64,000 nucleotides of DNA from Aeromonas schubertii (GCF_000820105.1 NZ_CDDB01000052.1:157890-221889); one strand, 5' to 3'. Shown: positions 9,474-22,849, counted from the stretch's first letter. Numbers and translations: made by a program. The notes: generated by a model not told the origin, from the letters alone.

Positions 9474-10501
9474 GGAGAGTCTTCCGGCAGGGGGAGGAGG
9501 GCGGCGTCACGAAAGCCGAGGCAGAGGGTGGCCAATTGTAGCCAGCTCCCTTCACCGTCGAAGCGGCGCAGGCACTCGTCGAGGCGGGCCATCAGCGACC
9601 AGAGCTGACGTATCTTGGTTACCGGGAGGCGGTTAAGGGCCTGATTGATGAGCTGCTGGCGGCTCTGCCAGATGCGCAGCCGGCTGAAGTGCTCGGCCAG
9701 TGGCTGGCCGGCCTGACGGACCAGGGCCAGGGCTTCCAGCTGCTCCAGTTCGCGGGCCAGGGTCCAGGCCAGCTGGCCCGGCTCCGTGCCCTCGGCGCGC
9801 AGGGCGGCCAGGATGCGCTGGGCTCGATTGATCTTCCCCTCCAACAGGGTGTCGATAAGCTGAAAGGGGGTGAAGTGAGCGTGACGGGTGATGGTCTCCT
9901 GCAGGTAGGCAACCGTCACCGGCTGAGGGGGAGAGAGCAGGGTCAACTTCTCTATCTCTTGGCTGGCGGCCAGCAGATTCCCCTCATAGCTATGGCACAT
10001 AAAGTTGATGGCATCAGGCTGGGCCTTGAGGCCGAAGCGCTGGAAGCGTGCCCCCATCCAGCGGGGGAAGAAGCGGGGCTCAGGGTGGTTGACGGGAACC
10101 CAGGTGCCCTGTTTCTCCAGCTTGTCGAACCAGGCCGCCTTGGTCTGGGCCGAGGTGAGGCGCCCTCCGGAGAGGATGAGCAGCAGATCGGGATGCAGCT
10201 GCTGGCCTATCTCTGTGATGCGGGCGGCGAGATCCTTGTCCACCTTGGCCGGCAGCTCCAGCTCGATGATCTGGCGGCTGGAGAAGAGTGAGAGGGCCTG
10301 GCAGGCGTCGTAGACCTGGCTCCACTCCAGTCCGGGCTCGACGGTGAAGCTGTGGCGCTCGTCGAAACCGCGCTCGCGAGCCACCCGACGCACCGTGTCG
10401 ATGGCCTCGATCTTGAGCAGTGGCTCGTCGCCAAAAACGAGATAGCAGGGCCTAAGCCCTGCTCTCACGTGGTCATCGAGCTGTTCGGGAAACACTCGCA
10501 T
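9467..10501 (-). CDS. holA: DNA polymerase III subunit delta
   Basis: The delta subunit of the clamp loader, which opens the beta sliding clamp. The 344-residue protein has the delta N-terminal pattern MRVFPEQLDDHVRAGLRPCYLVFGDEPLL, the beta-binding region SLFSSRQIIELELP and a helical C-terminal collar domain. It starts within the lptE stop codon (TGATG, one shared base), a hallmark of coupled translation. Downstream it overlaps nadD by 7 nt. Confidence 0.94.
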   Translation of the reverse strand: MRVFPEQLDDHVRAGLRPCYLVFGDEPLLKIEAIDTVRRVARERGFDERHSFTVEPGLEWSQVYDACQALSLFSSRQIIELELPAKVDKDLAARITEIGQQLHPDLLLILSGGRLTSAQTKAAWFDKLEKQGTWVPVNHPEPRFFPRWMGARFQRFGLKAQPDAINFMCHSYEGNLLAASQEIEKLTLLSPPQPVTVAYLQETITRHAHFTPFQLIDTLLEGKINRAQRILAALRAEGTEPGQLAWTLARELEQLEALALVRQAGQPLAEHFSRLRIWQSRQQLINQALNRLPVTKIRQLWSLMARLDECLRRFDGEGSWLQLATLCLGFRDAALLPLPEDSPC

Positions 10502-10983
10502 CAGAAGCTGACCTGACTGAGCTGCCGGATCACCTGATCAGCTGCCTGCTCCTGCATCTCCCGGTTGAGTTGCTCCTGCTCCCGGGAGGAGGCCAGGGCC
10601 GCATCGGGCTTGTTGAGGAAGCTGCGGTTGAAGGTGATGGGGAAGACCTGGGTCGGTTTGCCCGGTGCCGAGACGGTGAACTGGGTGCTAAAGCCCATCA
10701 CATACTCTATCTCGGTACCCTGCACGTTGACCGAGGCCACCTGGTTGGAGCTCCCCACACCGCCCAGGGTGAGGACGGGGATCCCCTCCTTGTCGGCCAG
10801 GGTGACGCCAGACGCCCGTAACCGGGTGGTGACCATACGATAGAAATCGCTCTTGTTGTCACCGACCACCTTCATGGTCATCAGTTCGGGGGGAATAGCC
10901 ATGCCACGCAGGTGGAAGCCACAGGCCTGCACCAGCAGGCCTGCAACCAGAACCACCAACCAGCGACGCATCAAGCGACTCAT
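10501..10983 (-). CDS. lptE: LPS-assembly lipoprotein LptE
   Basis: LptE plugs the LptD barrel and is essential for lipopolysaccharide insertion into the outer membrane. It has 160 residues from ATG 10983 (MSRLMRRWLVVL); the longer frame upstream overlaps the leuS stop region and is not family-like. It has a signal peptide ending in LLVQAC with the lipidated Cys, followed by GFHLRG, typical of LptE. It sits between leuS and holA, and the stop overlaps holA by one base. Confidence 0.93.
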   Translation of the reverse strand: MSRLMRRWLVVLVAGLLVQACGFHLRGMAIPPELMTMKVVGDNKSDFYRMVTTRLRASGVTLADKEGIPVLTLGGVGSSNQVASVNVQGTEIEYVMGFSTQFTVSAPGKPTQVFPITFNRSFLNKPDAALASSREQEQLNREMQEQAADQVIRQLSQVSF

Positions 10984-10999
10984 GGTGTCCTCTCTCTGA

Positions 11000-14176
<3,177 letters not shown>

Positions 14177-14192
14177 TGGGACGTCAAGAGAG

Positions 14193-14221
14193 GAAGAGGC
14201 GCCTGCGGGCGCCTCTTCTTA
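14193..14221. terminator. Bidirectional terminator between ybeL and lnt
   Basis: An 11-bp perfect stem (14193-14203 with 14208-14218, loop TGCG) with T-rich flank on the plus strand sits between convergent ybeL and lnt. Confidence 0.85.
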
Positions 14222-14230
14222 TTGGGAGTC

Positions 14231-15763
14231 TCAGTCGTTTCGCTCGCTCCAGGGGTGAGCGCGCGGACGCAGCCAGAGGGCCAGCCCCAGCATCAGGGCC
14301 GAGAGGCCATAGAGGGGCCAACTGCCAACGCGCTGGTAGGGGGTCGCGCCGGTGGCGGGGCGAACCTCGACCCGCAACACCCCGTCCTCGAACTGGGGCA
14401 ACTGGCCAAGGATATGGCCATCGCTCTCGGTGGCGACCGTGATCCCGGTGTTGGTGGCGCGCAGCAGGGGGCGAGAGAACTCCAGCGCCCGCATCCTGGC
14501 TATCTCCATGTGTTGCCAGGGGCCGATACTCTTGCCAAACCAGGCGTCGTTGGAGACGGTGAGCAGGAAGTCGGTCTGCTCGGTCACGTTACGGCGCAAC
14601 TCCTCGGGGAAGATGATCTCGTAGCAGATGGCGGTGGCCAGACGCAGCCCCTTGGCCAGCAGGTTCTCCTGCACCGGCGCCCCTTCACTGAAGGAGGACA
14701 TGGGCAGGTTGAAGAAGGGGGCGATGGGGCGCAGCAGATCGCCGAAGGGCACGTACTCGCCGATGGGCAGCAGGTGGACCTTGTTGTAGCGGTTGCCCTG
14801 CTCGTAGTGGTAGCTCTGCTTGCCGTCGAGATCCGTCATTCCCATGCCGAGCACCACGTTGTAGAAGCGGCGCTGGTCCATGTCGAAGTTGATGATGCCG
14901 GCGATGAGGGCGGTGTCGTTGACCTTCATCGCCTTGTCCAGGTTCTCCAGGTAGGGAACCATCTCCTTCTCGAGGGCCGGGATGGCGGACTCGGGCCAGA
15001 CGATGATGTCGGCGTCCTGGTTCTGACGGCTCAAATCCTGATACTTGCGCACCGTGGGGACCAGCGTCTCCGGATCCCACTTCATGGACTGCTCGATATT
15101 GCCCTGTACCAGGGCCACCTTGACCGGCTCGCCGCGGGTCACCCAGCTGTGCTGCATGGAGAGCATGGCCAGGGCCACCAGGGCCGCCGGCACCGCCAGC
15201 CAGAGGAGGCGGCGGCTCTGCCACAACAGCCAGAGGCTGGAGGCGGTGAGCAGCAGGGCCAGGGTAATGGCCTGAACCCCGAGCAGGGGAGCCAGCCCCT
15301 TGAGAGGACCGTCGATCTGGGTGTAGCCAAACCAGAGCCAGGGGAAGCCGGTCAGCACCACGCCCCGCAGCCAGTCCGCCACCAGCCAGAGGGCCGGGAA
15401 GGCGAGCAGCCAGCGACTCCAGTGGCGCTGGCGAAAGAAGCGGGCAAAGGCCCAGCAGGCCAGCATCGGGTAGAGGGCCAGGTAGGCCGACAGGCCTGCC
15501 AGCAGCACGAAGGCCACCGGCAGCGGTATGCCGCCAAACTCGGTCATGCTGACGTGGATCCACCACAACCCCGGCAGAAACATCCCCATGGCGTAGCCAA
15601 AGCCACGCCAGGCGGCCTGCCTGGGGCTGGCCCTGTCGATCAGGGCATAGAGGCCGAGCAGGGAGGGAATGACCAGAGGCCAGTAGTTAAACGGTGAGAA
15701 GGCCATAACGGCGAGCGCCCCGAACAACAGGGCGCTAAGAGTGATCAGGAGTCTCGATTTCAC
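14231..15763 (-). CDS. lnt: Apolipoprotein N-acyltransferase
   Basis: An inner-membrane enzyme that adds the third acyl chain to lipoproteins, completing lipoprotein maturation. It has 510 residues. The N-terminal half holds several transmembrane segments. The C-terminal nitrilase-like domain carries the Glu-Lys-Cys triad region: VWPESAIP (Glu), KVHLLPIGEYVPFGD (Lys) and AICYEIIFPE (Cys). The last transmembrane helix is near residue 480. It follows corC with only a 3-base gap, giving the ybeZ-ybeY-corC-lnt operon seen in E. coli. Confidence 0.95.
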   Translation of the reverse strand: MKSRLLITLSALLFGALAVMAFSPFNYWPLVIPSLLGLYALIDRASPRQAAWRGFGYAMGMFLPGLWWIHVSMTEFGGIPLPVAFVLLAGLSAYLALYPMLACWAFARFFRQRHWSRWLLAFPALWLVADWLRGVVLTGFPWLWFGYTQIDGPLKGLAPLLGVQAITLALLLTASSLWLLWQSRRLLWLAVPAALVALAMLSMQHSWVTRGEPVKVALVQGNIEQSMKWDPETLVPTVRKYQDLSRQNQDADIIVWPESAIPALEKEMVPYLENLDKAMKVNDTALIAGIINFDMDQRRFYNVVLGMGMTDLDGKQSYHYEQGNRYNKVHLLPIGEYVPFGDLLRPIAPFFNLPMSSFSEGAPVQENLLAKGLRLATAICYEIIFPEELRRNVTEQTDFLLTVSNDAWFGKSIGPWQHMEIARMRALEFSRPLLRATNTGITVATESDGHILGQLPQFEDGVLRVEVRPATGATPYQRVGSWPLYGLSALMLGLALWLRPRAHPWSERND

Positions 15764-15766
15764 GGA

Positions 15767-16645
15767 TTATTGGGGCTCTGATTGGGCGGCAACATGGTCT
15801 TCCGGTATCTTAACCTGCAACTGCTGCAGACGGCGACGGTCGGCGTGCATCACCTTGAATTGATAGCCGTCGAGCACCACCTCTTCCCCCTTCTCGGGCA
15901 GGTGGCCAAAGGCGTGCATCACCAGGCCGCCCACCGTGTCCACCTCTTCGTCGCTGAACTCGCTGCCGAAGAAGTCGTTGAAGTCCTCGATCTCGGTGAG
16001 GGCGCTGACCGAGAAGACCCGCTTGCTGATGCGGCGGATCTCGTCGGGCTCGTTGTCATCGTCATCAAACTCGTCATCGATCTCGCCAACGATGAGCTCG
16101 AGGATATCCTCTATGGTCACCAGACCGGAGACACCGCCAAACTCGTCCACCACCATGGCCATGTGATAGCGCTCGGCCTGGAACTCCTTGAGCAGCCGGT
16201 CGACCCGCTTGCTCTCGGGGACGATGACCGCAGGGCGCAGGAAACGCTCGATGGAGAAGGGCTCCTCCTCCTGAGCCAGTCCCACCTTGAGCAGGTCTTT
16301 GGCGAGCAGGATCCCCTCCACGTGGTCCTTGTCTTCGTTGATCACCGGGAAGCGGGAGTGACCCGATTCGATGATGACGGGGAGGAAGGCCTCGATGGGT
16401 TGGGACTTCTCGATAGTCACCATCTGGGAGCGGGGGATCATGATGTCCCTGACCCTCAGTTCGGCGATCTCGAGCACGCCCTCTATCATGTCCTTGGTAT
16501 CCTGGTCGATCAGATCGCGCTCTTCGGCGTCCTGAATCACTTCTACCAGGTCGTTACGGTCCTTGGGCTCGCCCTGGAACAGTTGGCTGAGTTTGTCGAG
16601 CCAGCTCTTCTTCGGCGAGCCGCTACTAGGGTGATCGTCGGTCAT
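15767..16645 (-). CDS. corC: CNNM/CorC family CBS-domain protein (Mg2+/Co2+ efflux associated)
   Basis: A 292-residue cytoplasmic CBS-pair protein (E. coli YbeX/CorC) implicated in magnesium/cobalt homeostasis and ribosome-related phenotypes. Two CBS domains lie at about 66-185 (VRDIMIPRSQMVTIE, then HVEGILLAKDLL). A CorC/HlyC transporter-associated domain follows from about 200 (VFSVSALTEIEDFNDFFG). No transmembrane domain is present. It lies 72 bases downstream of ybeY and directly upstream of lnt. Confidence 0.93.
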   Translation of the reverse strand: MTDDHPSSGSPKKSWLDKLSQLFQGEPKDRNDLVEVIQDAEERDLIDQDTKDMIEGVLEIAELRVRDIMIPRSQMVTIEKSQPIEAFLPVIIESGHSRFPVINEDKDHVEGILLAKDLLKVGLAQEEEPFSIERFLRPAVIVPESKRVDRLLKEFQAERYHMAMVVDEFGGVSGLVTIEDILELIVGEIDDEFDDDDNEPDEIRRISKRVFSVSALTEIEDFNDFFGSEFSDEEVDTVGGLVMHAFGHLPEKGEEVVLDGYQFKVMHADRRRLQQLQVKIPEDHVAAQSEPQ

Positions 16646-16717
16646 CTTGTCTCTTGATGGTTCACTTAAGGGGTGATGCGGCAGATATGAGGCTAAGCCC
16701 CAAGGGTTTCAAGGGGA

Positions 16718-17182
16718 TTACTGCTCGTCATCGGCATAGGGGTCGGCGTAGCCCAGTTCGTGCATGATGTCGCGCTCAAGCTGCTCCATCTCTTCGGCTT
16801 CGTCGTCCTCAATATGGTCATAACCTAGCAGATGCAGGCAGCCGTGGACAACCATGTGTGCCCAGTGGGCCTCCAGGGGTTTGTCCTGTTCGATGGCCTC
16901 GCGCTCCACCACCTGGCGACAGATCACCAGATCCCCGAGCAGGGGCAGGTCGATGCCGGGCGGAGCCTCGAACGGGAAGGAGAGCACGTTGGTCGGCTTG
17001 TCCTTGCCCCGGTAGGTGAGGTTGAGATCCTGGCTCTCTGCCTCGTCTACCAGGCGCACGGTCACCTCGGCCTCCGGCTGAAAGCCCAGCACAGTGCCGT
17101 CCAGCCAGCGCTGGAAGTCGGCTTCGCTCGGCAGCCCTTGTTCATTTTCGCAGGCGAGCTGCAGATCCAGCATGACCTTCAT
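16718..17182 (-). CDS. ybeY: Endoribonuclease YbeY / rRNA maturation factor
   Basis: YbeY is a metal-dependent endoribonuclease required for 16S rRNA 3' end maturation and 70S quality control. The 154-residue protein has the zinc-binding signature [11 protein letters not shown] near residue 115 and the [16 protein letters not shown] segment before it. It overlaps the ybeZ stop by 4 nt. The C-terminal tail is strongly acidic (ADPYADDEQ). Confidence 0.95.
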   Translation of the reverse strand: MKVMLDLQLACENEQGLPSEADFQRWLDGTVLGFQPEAEVTVRLVDEAESQDLNLTYRGKDKPTNVLSFPFEAPPGIDLPLLGDLVICRQVVEREAIEQDKPLEAHWAHMVVHGCLHLLGYDHIEDDEAEEMEQLERDIMHELGYADPYADDEQ

Positions 17183-18237
17183 GCCTGATTCTCCTTGTTG
17201 GCCTGACGCTCGGCGTCGGCACTGGCCTTCTGACGGGCCAGCTCGGCATCGAATGCCTCGTAGGCCTGGACGATGCGGGCGACCACCGGGTGGCGCACCA
17301 CATCCTGGGACTGGAAGAAGTTAAACGAGAGTCCATCGACCCCCTGCAGCACCTCAAGGGCATGGCGTAGCCCCGATCTGGCACCCCGTGGCAGGTCGAT
17401 CTGGGTGATGTCCCCGGTGATCACCGCCTTGGAGTTGAAGCCGATACGGGTCAGGAACATCTTCATCTGTTCTGTGGTGGTGTTTTGCGCCTCGTCGAGG
17501 ATGATGAAGGCGTCGTTGAGGGTGCGGCCACGCATATAGGCGAGGGGGGCGACCTCGATGACGTTGCGCTCGATGAGTTTCTCCACCCGCTCGAAGCCCA
17601 GCATCTCGAACAGGGCGTCATAGAGAGGGCGCAGGTAGGGGTCCACCTTCTGGGAGAGATCCCCGGGCAGGAAGCCGAGCTTCTCGCCCGCTTCCACCGC
17701 CGGGCGGGTCAGCAGGATGCGGCGGATCTCCTGGCGCTCCAGGGCATCCACCGCGGCCGCTACCGCCAGATAGGTCTTGCCGGTGCCGGCCGGCCCTATG
17801 CCGAAGGTGATGTCGTGGCGCACTATGTTGGCGATGTACTGGGACTGGTTTTGGCTGCGGGCCTTGATCATGCCGCGCTTGGTCTTGATGTTGACCTCCT
17901 TGCCCCAGCTCATGCCCGGCTCCGGGCTCCCCTCATCCTGCTCCATGGCCTGGCTGCCGAGAATGGCCAGGTGCACCTGATCCGGCTCGATATCCGGGAT
18001 CTGGTTGCCGCGCACCGGGGCCGTCTCCACGTAGAGCTGCTTGAGCAGCGCGGCGACAGCCTCTGCCTGGGCCGGCTTGCCCAGGATCTGGAAGTGGTTG
18101 TTGCGATAGCTGATCTCGACGCCCATGCGGCGCTCGAGTTGCTTGAGGTTGTCATCGAACGGGCCGCACAGGCTGGCCAGCCGGGCATTGTCGGCGGGTT
18201 CCAGGTGCAGGTTGATGGTAGAAATGTGTCGACTCAA
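17179..18237 (-). CDS. ybeZ: PhoH-like ATPase YbeZ
   Basis: A 352-residue PhoH-family P-loop ATPase and functional partner of YbeY in rRNA and stress metabolism. It has a KH-like N-terminal region, Walker A GPAGTGKT near residue 150, and the Walker B-type [11 protein letters not shown] segment. [13 protein letters not shown] and [17 protein letters not shown] follow, both characteristic of PhoH proteins. It is the first gene of ybeZYX-lnt, with a terminator-like hairpin separating it from upstream miaB. Confidence 0.94.
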   Translation of the reverse strand: MSRHISTINLHLEPADNARLASLCGPFDDNLKQLERRMGVEISYRNNHFQILGKPAQAEAVAALLKQLYVETAPVRGNQIPDIEPDQVHLAILGSQAMEQDEGSPEPGMSWGKEVNIKTKRGMIKARSQNQSQYIANIVRHDITFGIGPAGTGKTYLAVAAAVDALERQEIRRILLTRPAVEAGEKLGFLPGDLSQKVDPYLRPLYDALFEMLGFERVEKLIERNVIEVAPLAYMRGRTLNDAFIILDEAQNTTTEQMKMFLTRIGFNSKAVITGDITQIDLPRGARSGLRHALEVLQGVDGLSFNFFQSQDVVRHPVVARIVQAYEAFDAELARQKASADAERQANKENQA

Positions 18238-18249
18238 GGGATCCTCGCA

Positions 18250-18283
18250 AGACGAAGCCGCCCGCCCGAAGGGCAGGCGGCTG
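18250..18283 (-). terminator. Terminator-like hairpin between miaB and ybeZ
   Basis: An 11-bp GC-rich stem with one mismatch (18257-18267 with 18271-18281, loop GAA). The T-tract on the minus strand is weak (TTCGTCTT), so termination may be partial. Confidence 0.6.
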
Positions 18284-18289
18284 ATGGAA

Positions 18290-19723
18290 TCAGTGGGGGG
18301 TAAAGCCGGCGACGCCCAGCTCGTCCGGCACGTTGTCCGGGCGGCGGGCCAGGATCTCGCCCGGTGCCGTGGCGACCCGCAGACCCATCGCCTCTTCCCC
18401 GTGCAGGAAGCGGCCGCGCAGGGAGTGGGGCATCACCTCGGTGATCTCCACGTCGGCGAAGTGACCGATGAGGCTGTGGGGACCCTCGAAGTTGACCACC
18501 CGGTTGTTCTCGGTGCGGCCACGCAGCTCCATGGGATTGAGCTTGGAGGGCCCCTCTACCAGGATGCGTTGGGTCGACCCCTGCATGGCGCGGCTCAGCT
18601 GCATCGCCTGGTTGTTGATGACGTGTTGCAGTCGATAGAGGCGCTCTTTCTTCACCTCCATATCCACATCATCCGGCAGGTCGGCGGCCGGGGTGCCCGG
18701 GCGCGGGCTGAAGATGAAGCTGAAGCTCATGTCGAAACCCACCTCCTCGATGAGCCTCATGGTGGCCTCGAAGTCCTCCTCGCTCTCGCCGGGGAAGCCG
18801 ACGATAAAGTCGGAGCTGACGGTGATGTCCGGGCGGGCGGCTCGCAGGCGGCGGATCTTCGACTTGTACTCGAGGGCCGTGTGGGGGCGCTTCATCAGGG
18901 TCAGGATGCGGTCCGAGCCGCTTTGCACCGGCAGGTGCAGGAAGCTCACCAGCTCGGGGGTATCCTTGTACACCTCGATGATGTCGTCGGTGAACTCGAT
19001 GGGGTGGCTGGTGGTGTAGCGAATGCGGTCGATGCCGTCGATGGCGGCCACCAGGCGCAGCAGCTCGGCGAAGGTGCAGATGCCGTCGTCATGGGTGGCA
19101 CCACGCCAGGCGTTGACGTTCTGGCCCAGCAGGTTGACCTCGCGCACCCCCTGCTCGGCGAGTTGGGCGATCTCGTAGAGCACATCGTCCAGGGGACGGC
19201 TCACCTCTTCGCCACGGGTGTAGGGCACCACGCAGTAGGTGCAGTACTTGGAGCACCCCTCCATGATGGAGACATAGGCGGTGGGGCCTTCGGCACGGGG
19301 TTCGGGCAGCCGATCAAACTTCTCTATCTCGGGGAAGCTCACGTCCACCTGGGCGCCGCGGCCCTCCTGGACGCTCTTGATCATGGTCGGCAGGCGGTGC
19401 AGGGTCTGGGGGCCAAAGACGATGTCCACATAGGGGGCACGGCTGCGGATGGCGTCTCCCTCCTGGGAGGCGACACAGCCACCTACCCCGATTACCAGGG
19501 CGGGATTCTTCTCCTTGAGCAGCTTCCAGCGCCCCAGCTGGTGGAATACCTTCTCCTGCGCCTTCTCACGGATGGAGCAGGTATTCAGCAACAGCACATC
19601 GGCCTCTTCGGGCTCTTCGGTGAGCTGGTAACCGTTGCTGGCGTCGAGCAGGTCGGCCATCTTGGACGAGTCGTACTCGTTCATCTGGCAGCCCCAGGTC
19701 TTGATATGAAGTTTCTTGCTCAT
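18290..19723 (-). CDS. miaB: tRNA-2-methylthio-N6-dimethylallyladenosine synthase
   Basis: A radical-SAM methylthiotransferase that converts i6A37 to ms2i6A37 in tRNAs. It has 477 residues from ATG 19723 ([19 protein letters not shown]). The upstream frame lies in the divergent promoter region and is unlike the family. The UPF0004 domain cysteines are in [17 protein letters not shown] and GVGGCVAS. The radical-SAM cluster is [10 protein letters not shown]-terminal TRAM domain begins near [15 protein letters not shown]. It is monocistronic and divergent from ubiF, as in E. coli. Confidence 0.96.
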   Translation of the reverse strand: MSKKLHIKTWGCQMNEYDSSKMADLLDASNGYQLTEEPEEADVLLLNTCSIREKAQEKVFHQLGRWKLLKEKNPALVIGVGGCVASQEGDAIRSRAPYVDIVFGPQTLHRLPTMIKSVQEGRGAQVDVSFPEIEKFDRLPEPRAEGPTAYVSIMEGCSKYCTYCVVPYTRGEEVSRPLDDVLYEIAQLAEQGVREVNLLGQNVNAWRGATHDDGICTFAELLRLVAAIDGIDRIRYTTSHPIEFTDDIIEVYKDTPELVSFLHLPVQSGSDRILTLMKRPHTALEYKSKIRRLRAARPDITVSSDFIVGFPGESEEDFEATMRLIEEVGFDMSFSFIFSPRPGTPAADLPDDVDMEVKKERLYRLQHVINNQAMQLSRAMQGSTQRILVEGPSKLNPMELRGRTENNRVVNFEGPHSLIGHFADVEITEVMPHSLRGRFLHGEEAMGLRVATAPGEILARRPDNVPDELGVAGFTPH

Positions 19724-19927
19724 TGCTACTCTTGCGGGTGTTGATGTCGGCATGATCAAAGGACCGGGCATTTTACTCCGCAAAGGTGGCTCTGACCAGT
19801 TAATATCCAGAGGGGCAAATCCCTGCCTGGCATGCGGTTTTTGCGACTCCCCCACGCTGCCACGAGCCTCCAAAGCAGGCTACAATGGCCCCACTTTCCG
19901 CCAATGGAACCGTCCACGGAACAATCA

Positions 19928-21094
19928 ATGATGCAATCTTGCGATATCGCCATCGTCGGCGGTGGCATGGTCGGCGCCGCGGCCGCCTGCCTGCTGGCGC
20001 GCCAGGGACTCGAGGTGAGTGTCATCGAGGCCGAGCTGCCCGCCCCCTTCGACCCGGCTCAGCCCATGGACCTGCGGGTCTCGGCCATCAGCGCCGCCTC
20101 GGTCTCTCTGCTCGAGCGAGCCGGCGCCTGGGAGGCTACCCGTGCCATGCGCGCCTGCCCCTATCGCCGCCTCGAGACCTGGGAGTGGGAGGGCTTTGCC
20201 ACCCGCTTTTGTGCCGACGATCTGGGCTTGCCCCAGCTCGGCTATATCGTCGAGAACCGCCTGATCCAGCTGGGGCTGCTGGCGGCCATGGAAGCGTGGC
20301 CCAATGTGCACACCCTGACCCCGGCCCGCATCACGGCACTGGCCCAGACGCCTGAGTGTGCCACCCTGACGCTCGATGATGGCAGCCAGCTGCGGGCCCG
20401 CTGGGTGCTGGCCTGCGACGGGGCCGAGTCCCTCACCCGCCGGCTGGCCGGCATCGGGGTGTCGCGTTTCGAGTACCGTCAGCACTGCATGCTCATCAAC
20501 ATCGACACCGATGAGGGACAGCAGGATATGACCTGGCAGCAGTTTACCCCGAGCGGCCCGCGCGCCTTCCTGCCGCTTTGTGGAGCGCATGGCTCCCTGG
20601 TCTGGTATGACAGCCCGGCGCGCATCCGCGAGCTGATGGGGCTCACCCTGCCCGAGCTGGAACAGGCCGTTCGGGCCGCCTTCCCACACCGCCTCGGCGG
20701 TTTTCGGATCACCGGGCGCGGCAGCTTTCCTCTGGTGCGGCGCCATGCCAACCGCTATCACGCCGGTCGTGTGGTGCTGCTGGGGGACTCCGCCCATACC
20801 ATCAATCCGTTGGCGGGTCAGGGGGTCAACCTCGGCTTCAAGGACGTGGCCTGCTGGTGCGACCTGCTGGCCAGGGCCGGGGAGCTGTGGCACGAGGCCT
20901 CGCTGGCCGGCCGCTATGAGCGTCGTCGCCGCCCCGACAACCAGCTGATGCAGTCGGGGATGGATCTCTTCTACGCCGCCTTTAGCAACCGGCTCGGGCC
21001 TCTGTCCGTGGTGCGCAACCTGGGGCTCAATCTGGCGGACAAGGCGGGGCCGCTCAAGGCGCTGGCCCTGCGTTATGCCCTCGGCTTGCAGTAG
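19928..21094 (+). CDS. ubiF: FAD-dependent ubiquinone hydroxylase (UbiF type)
   Basis: A flavoprotein monooxygenase of the UbiH/UbiF/UbiI family, here assigned to the C6 hydroxylation step of ubiquinone synthesis because of its position next to miaB. It has 388 residues from ATG 19928, with GGA upstream at suitable spacing; a second ATG follows immediately. The FAD-binding dinucleotide fold is IAIVGGGMVGAAAACLLA near the N-terminus. The second FAD motif is VVLLGDSAHTINPLAGQGVNLG at about 280-300, split here by residues typical of the family. UbiH or UbiI specificity cannot be excluded by sequence alone. Confidence 0.85.
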   Translation: MMQSCDIAIVGGGMVGAAAACLLARQGLEVSVIEAELPAPFDPAQPMDLRVSAISAASVSLLERAGAWEATRAMRACPYRRLETWEWEGFATRFCADDLGLPQLGYIVENRLIQLGLLAAMEAWPNVHTLTPARITALAQTPECATLTLDDGSQLRARWVLACDGAESLTRRLAGIGVSRFEYRQHCMLINIDTDEGQQDMTWQQFTPSGPRAFLPLCGAHGSLVWYDSPARIRELMGLTLPELEQAVRAAFPHRLGGFRITGRGSFPLVRRHANRYHAGRVVLLGDSAHTINPLAGQGVNLGFKDVACWCDLLARAGELWHEASLAGRYERRRRPDNQLMQSGMDLFYAAFSNRLGPLSVVRNLGLNLADKAGPLKALALRYALGLQ

Positions 21095-21103
21095 GGAAGC
21101 GGG

Positions 21104-21496
21104 ATGACGCCTTGCCGATTTTTGAATGTGGATCTGGATCTGGCCTCTTGCGAGGATCTCACTCCCCTGGCCAGGGAGTTTGAGCTGGCGGGTATGTCGC
21201 GGCTGGCGTTGCACCCGGAGGGCGGCTCGTGGCTGGCCCGTTTCGAACTGGGTGAAGAGGGGGAAGGGCTCGAGGAGCCCGGTCCGGTGATCGAGAGGCT
21301 GGTGGCCCATATTGAGGCCCTGTCCACCGCCTCGGCGGCAATCTGGCGGCGCTGCGAGATGCGCCGCCTCGACATGGGCTACGAGAGCGGGGAGGGGGAG
21401 ACCCTCATCCACACCCTGCCACCCCTGTTGCTGGCCAGGCTGGCCGCCCTCTCTGTGGCGCTGGGGATGACCCTCTATCCGGGCGGGCGCGACTAG
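21104..21496 (+). CDS. Hypothetical protein, 130 residues
   Basis: I do not recognise this gene. It starts 9 bases after the ubiF stop and encodes a soluble, acidic 130-residue protein without signal peptide or membrane segment. It has a leucine-rich amphipathic pattern ([22 protein letters not shown] near the start, [15 protein letters not shown] near the end). Codon use and GC match the neighbours. The tight spacing suggests co-transcription with ubiF. It is probably a real gene because the open frame is on the same strand and directly follows ubiF. Confidence 0.65.
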   Translation: MTPCRFLNVDLDLASCEDLTPLAREFELAGMSRLALHPEGGSWLARFELGEEGEGLEEPGPVIERLVAHIEALSTASAAIWRRCEMRRLDMGYESGEGETLIHTLPPLLLARLAALSVALGMTLYPGGRD

Positions 21497-21603
21497 GTAA
21501 AGCGCCGGCAGGATCACACTTATCGCCACGCGTCATGGGTAGTTGTCTCCCCTTTCGGGTAGCATGGCCCCCCCTGTTTTGGCAACTGACGACGGAATTG
21601 ACG

Positions 21604-22062
21604 ATGCGCAGCACCACACGCGAAATGGCGGCCCACAAGCGGGTTGCCCTGGTGGCCCACGACAACATGAAAGAGTCTCTTCAGCGCTGGGTACTACGGC
21701 GCAAGGAGGAGCTCAAGCTGCACCACCTCTATGCTACCGGTACCACGGGTACCCGGCTCGGCAAGGCGGCCTCGCTCCCCATTACCTGCCTCTTCTCCGG
21801 CCCCATGGGGGGGGATCAGCAGTTGGGTGCCCTCATCGCCGAGGGCAAAATCGATGTGCTCATCTTCTTCTGGGATCCCCTCAACGCCGTGCCCCACGAT
21901 CCGGATGTGAAGGCCCTGTTGCGCCTGGCGGCGGTCTGGAACATTCCGGTTGCGACCAACGAGGCGACCGCCGATTTCCTGATGGACTGTCCCCACATGA
22001 ACCGCGCTTTCACCGTCGAGATCCCCGACTATGCGGGGTATCTCAAGGAGCGCACCGAGTAA
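21604..22062 (+). CDS. mgsA: Methylglyoxal synthase
   Basis: MgsA converts dihydroxyacetone phosphate to methylglyoxal and phosphate, a bypass that relieves sugar-phosphate stress. It has 152 residues from ATG 21604 ([21 protein letters not shown]), the exact length of the E. coli enzyme. Family motifs are [27 protein letters not shown] (phosphate binding) and [20 protein letters not shown] (catalytic Asp). The upstream in-frame ATG at 21535 is less likely. It ends in a strong convergent terminator. Confidence 0.97.
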   Translation: MRSTTREMAAHKRVALVAHDNMKESLQRWVLRRKEELKLHHLYATGTTGTRLGKAASLPITCLFSGPMGGDQQLGALIAEGKIDVLIFFWDPLNAVPHDPDVKALLRLAAVWNIPVATNEATADFLMDCPHMNRAFTVEIPDYAGYLKERTE

Positions 22063-22106
22063 GTGCGGCGTCGTTGACGCGGCGACTCGGGCCCGATTGC
22101 AAAGAG

Positions 22107-22138
22107 AGAGGCCAGCCGGTGAACCGGCTGGCCTCTTC
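22107..22138. terminator. Bidirectional terminator between mgsA and the TRIC gene
   Basis: A 14-bp perfect stem (22107-22120 with 22123-22136) sits between two convergent genes, with T-rich flanks. Confidence 0.85.
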
Positions 22139-22143
22139 TGCGT

Positions 22144-22758
22144 TCAGTGGGCGGCGAACTGGTAGTGAAAGGTCGGAAGGCCCCACTTGTAGCGTACCGC
22201 CAGCAGGCGCAACACGAAGCCGATGCCGATGGCACCGAAGGCGGCCCATTCATTGGGCACCTGATGGGCCAGGGCCAGGCAGTAGAGGGCGGCCGTGACG
22301 AGGGAGACGGCGGCGTAGAGCTCCCGACGAAACACCAGGGGGATGCGTTGACAGAGGAGATCCCGCAGCACGCCGCCGAAGACGCCGGTCACCACCGCCA
22401 TGATGCAGGCGATGGCGGGGCCGTGGCCCATCTCGATAGCCCGGGCCGCACCGAAGATGGAGAAGACCACCAGCCCCATGGCGTCGAGGGCGAGAAAGAG
22501 CTTGCCGAGGTAACGCATCAGGGGCGCCGAGACGACGCCAGCCATGGCAGAGGCGGCCACCAGCAGCACGTATTCCGGGTGCTCCACCCAGAGCAAAGGA
22601 TAGTGACCGAGCAGCACATCACGGATGGTGCCGCCCCCGATGGCGGTGGCCGAGGCGATGATGATGACGCCAAAGAGATCCATTCGGCGGCGACCGGCGG
22701 CCAGGGCGCCGGTCATCCCCTCGGCGATGAGACCGATGATGAAGAGCAGGTGCAGCAT
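22144..22758 (-). CDS. Trimeric intracellular cation (TRIC) channel family / UPF0126 membrane protein
   Basis: A 204-residue inner-membrane protein with about seven hydrophobic segments in two repeated halves, the architecture of the YadS/YicG (UPF0126) family, now known as bacterial TRIC-type channels. Characteristic segments are [28 protein letters not shown] in the first half (with the glycine-rich kink) and [19 protein letters not shown] in the second. Ion selectivity and physiological role cannot be told from sequence. It is monocistronic and convergent with mgsA. Confidence 0.88.
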   Translation of the reverse strand: MLHLLFIIGLIAEGMTGALAAGRRRMDLFGVIIIASATAIGGGTIRDVLLGHYPLLWVEHPEYVLLVAASAMAGVVSAPLMRYLGKLFLALDAMGLVVFSIFGAARAIEMGHGPAIACIMAVVTGVFGGVLRDLLCQRIPLVFRRELYAAVSLVTAALYCLALAHQVPNEWAAFGAIGIGFVLRLLAVRYKWGLPTFHYQFAAH

Positions 22759-22849
22759 GAGAAATCCCAGGGTATTCGAAAGCTGGGGATCCTACTCATG
22801 CAAGGAGCGTGGGGCAAATGCAAAAAATTAATGTTAGTTTTTCTAATGA

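Noticed and set aside
19724-19927. tRNA genes near miaB/ubiF, as in E. coli
   Set aside because: No cloverleaf-like sequence or TTCRANY-type arm was seen in the divergent region. It looks like an ordinary promoter region.
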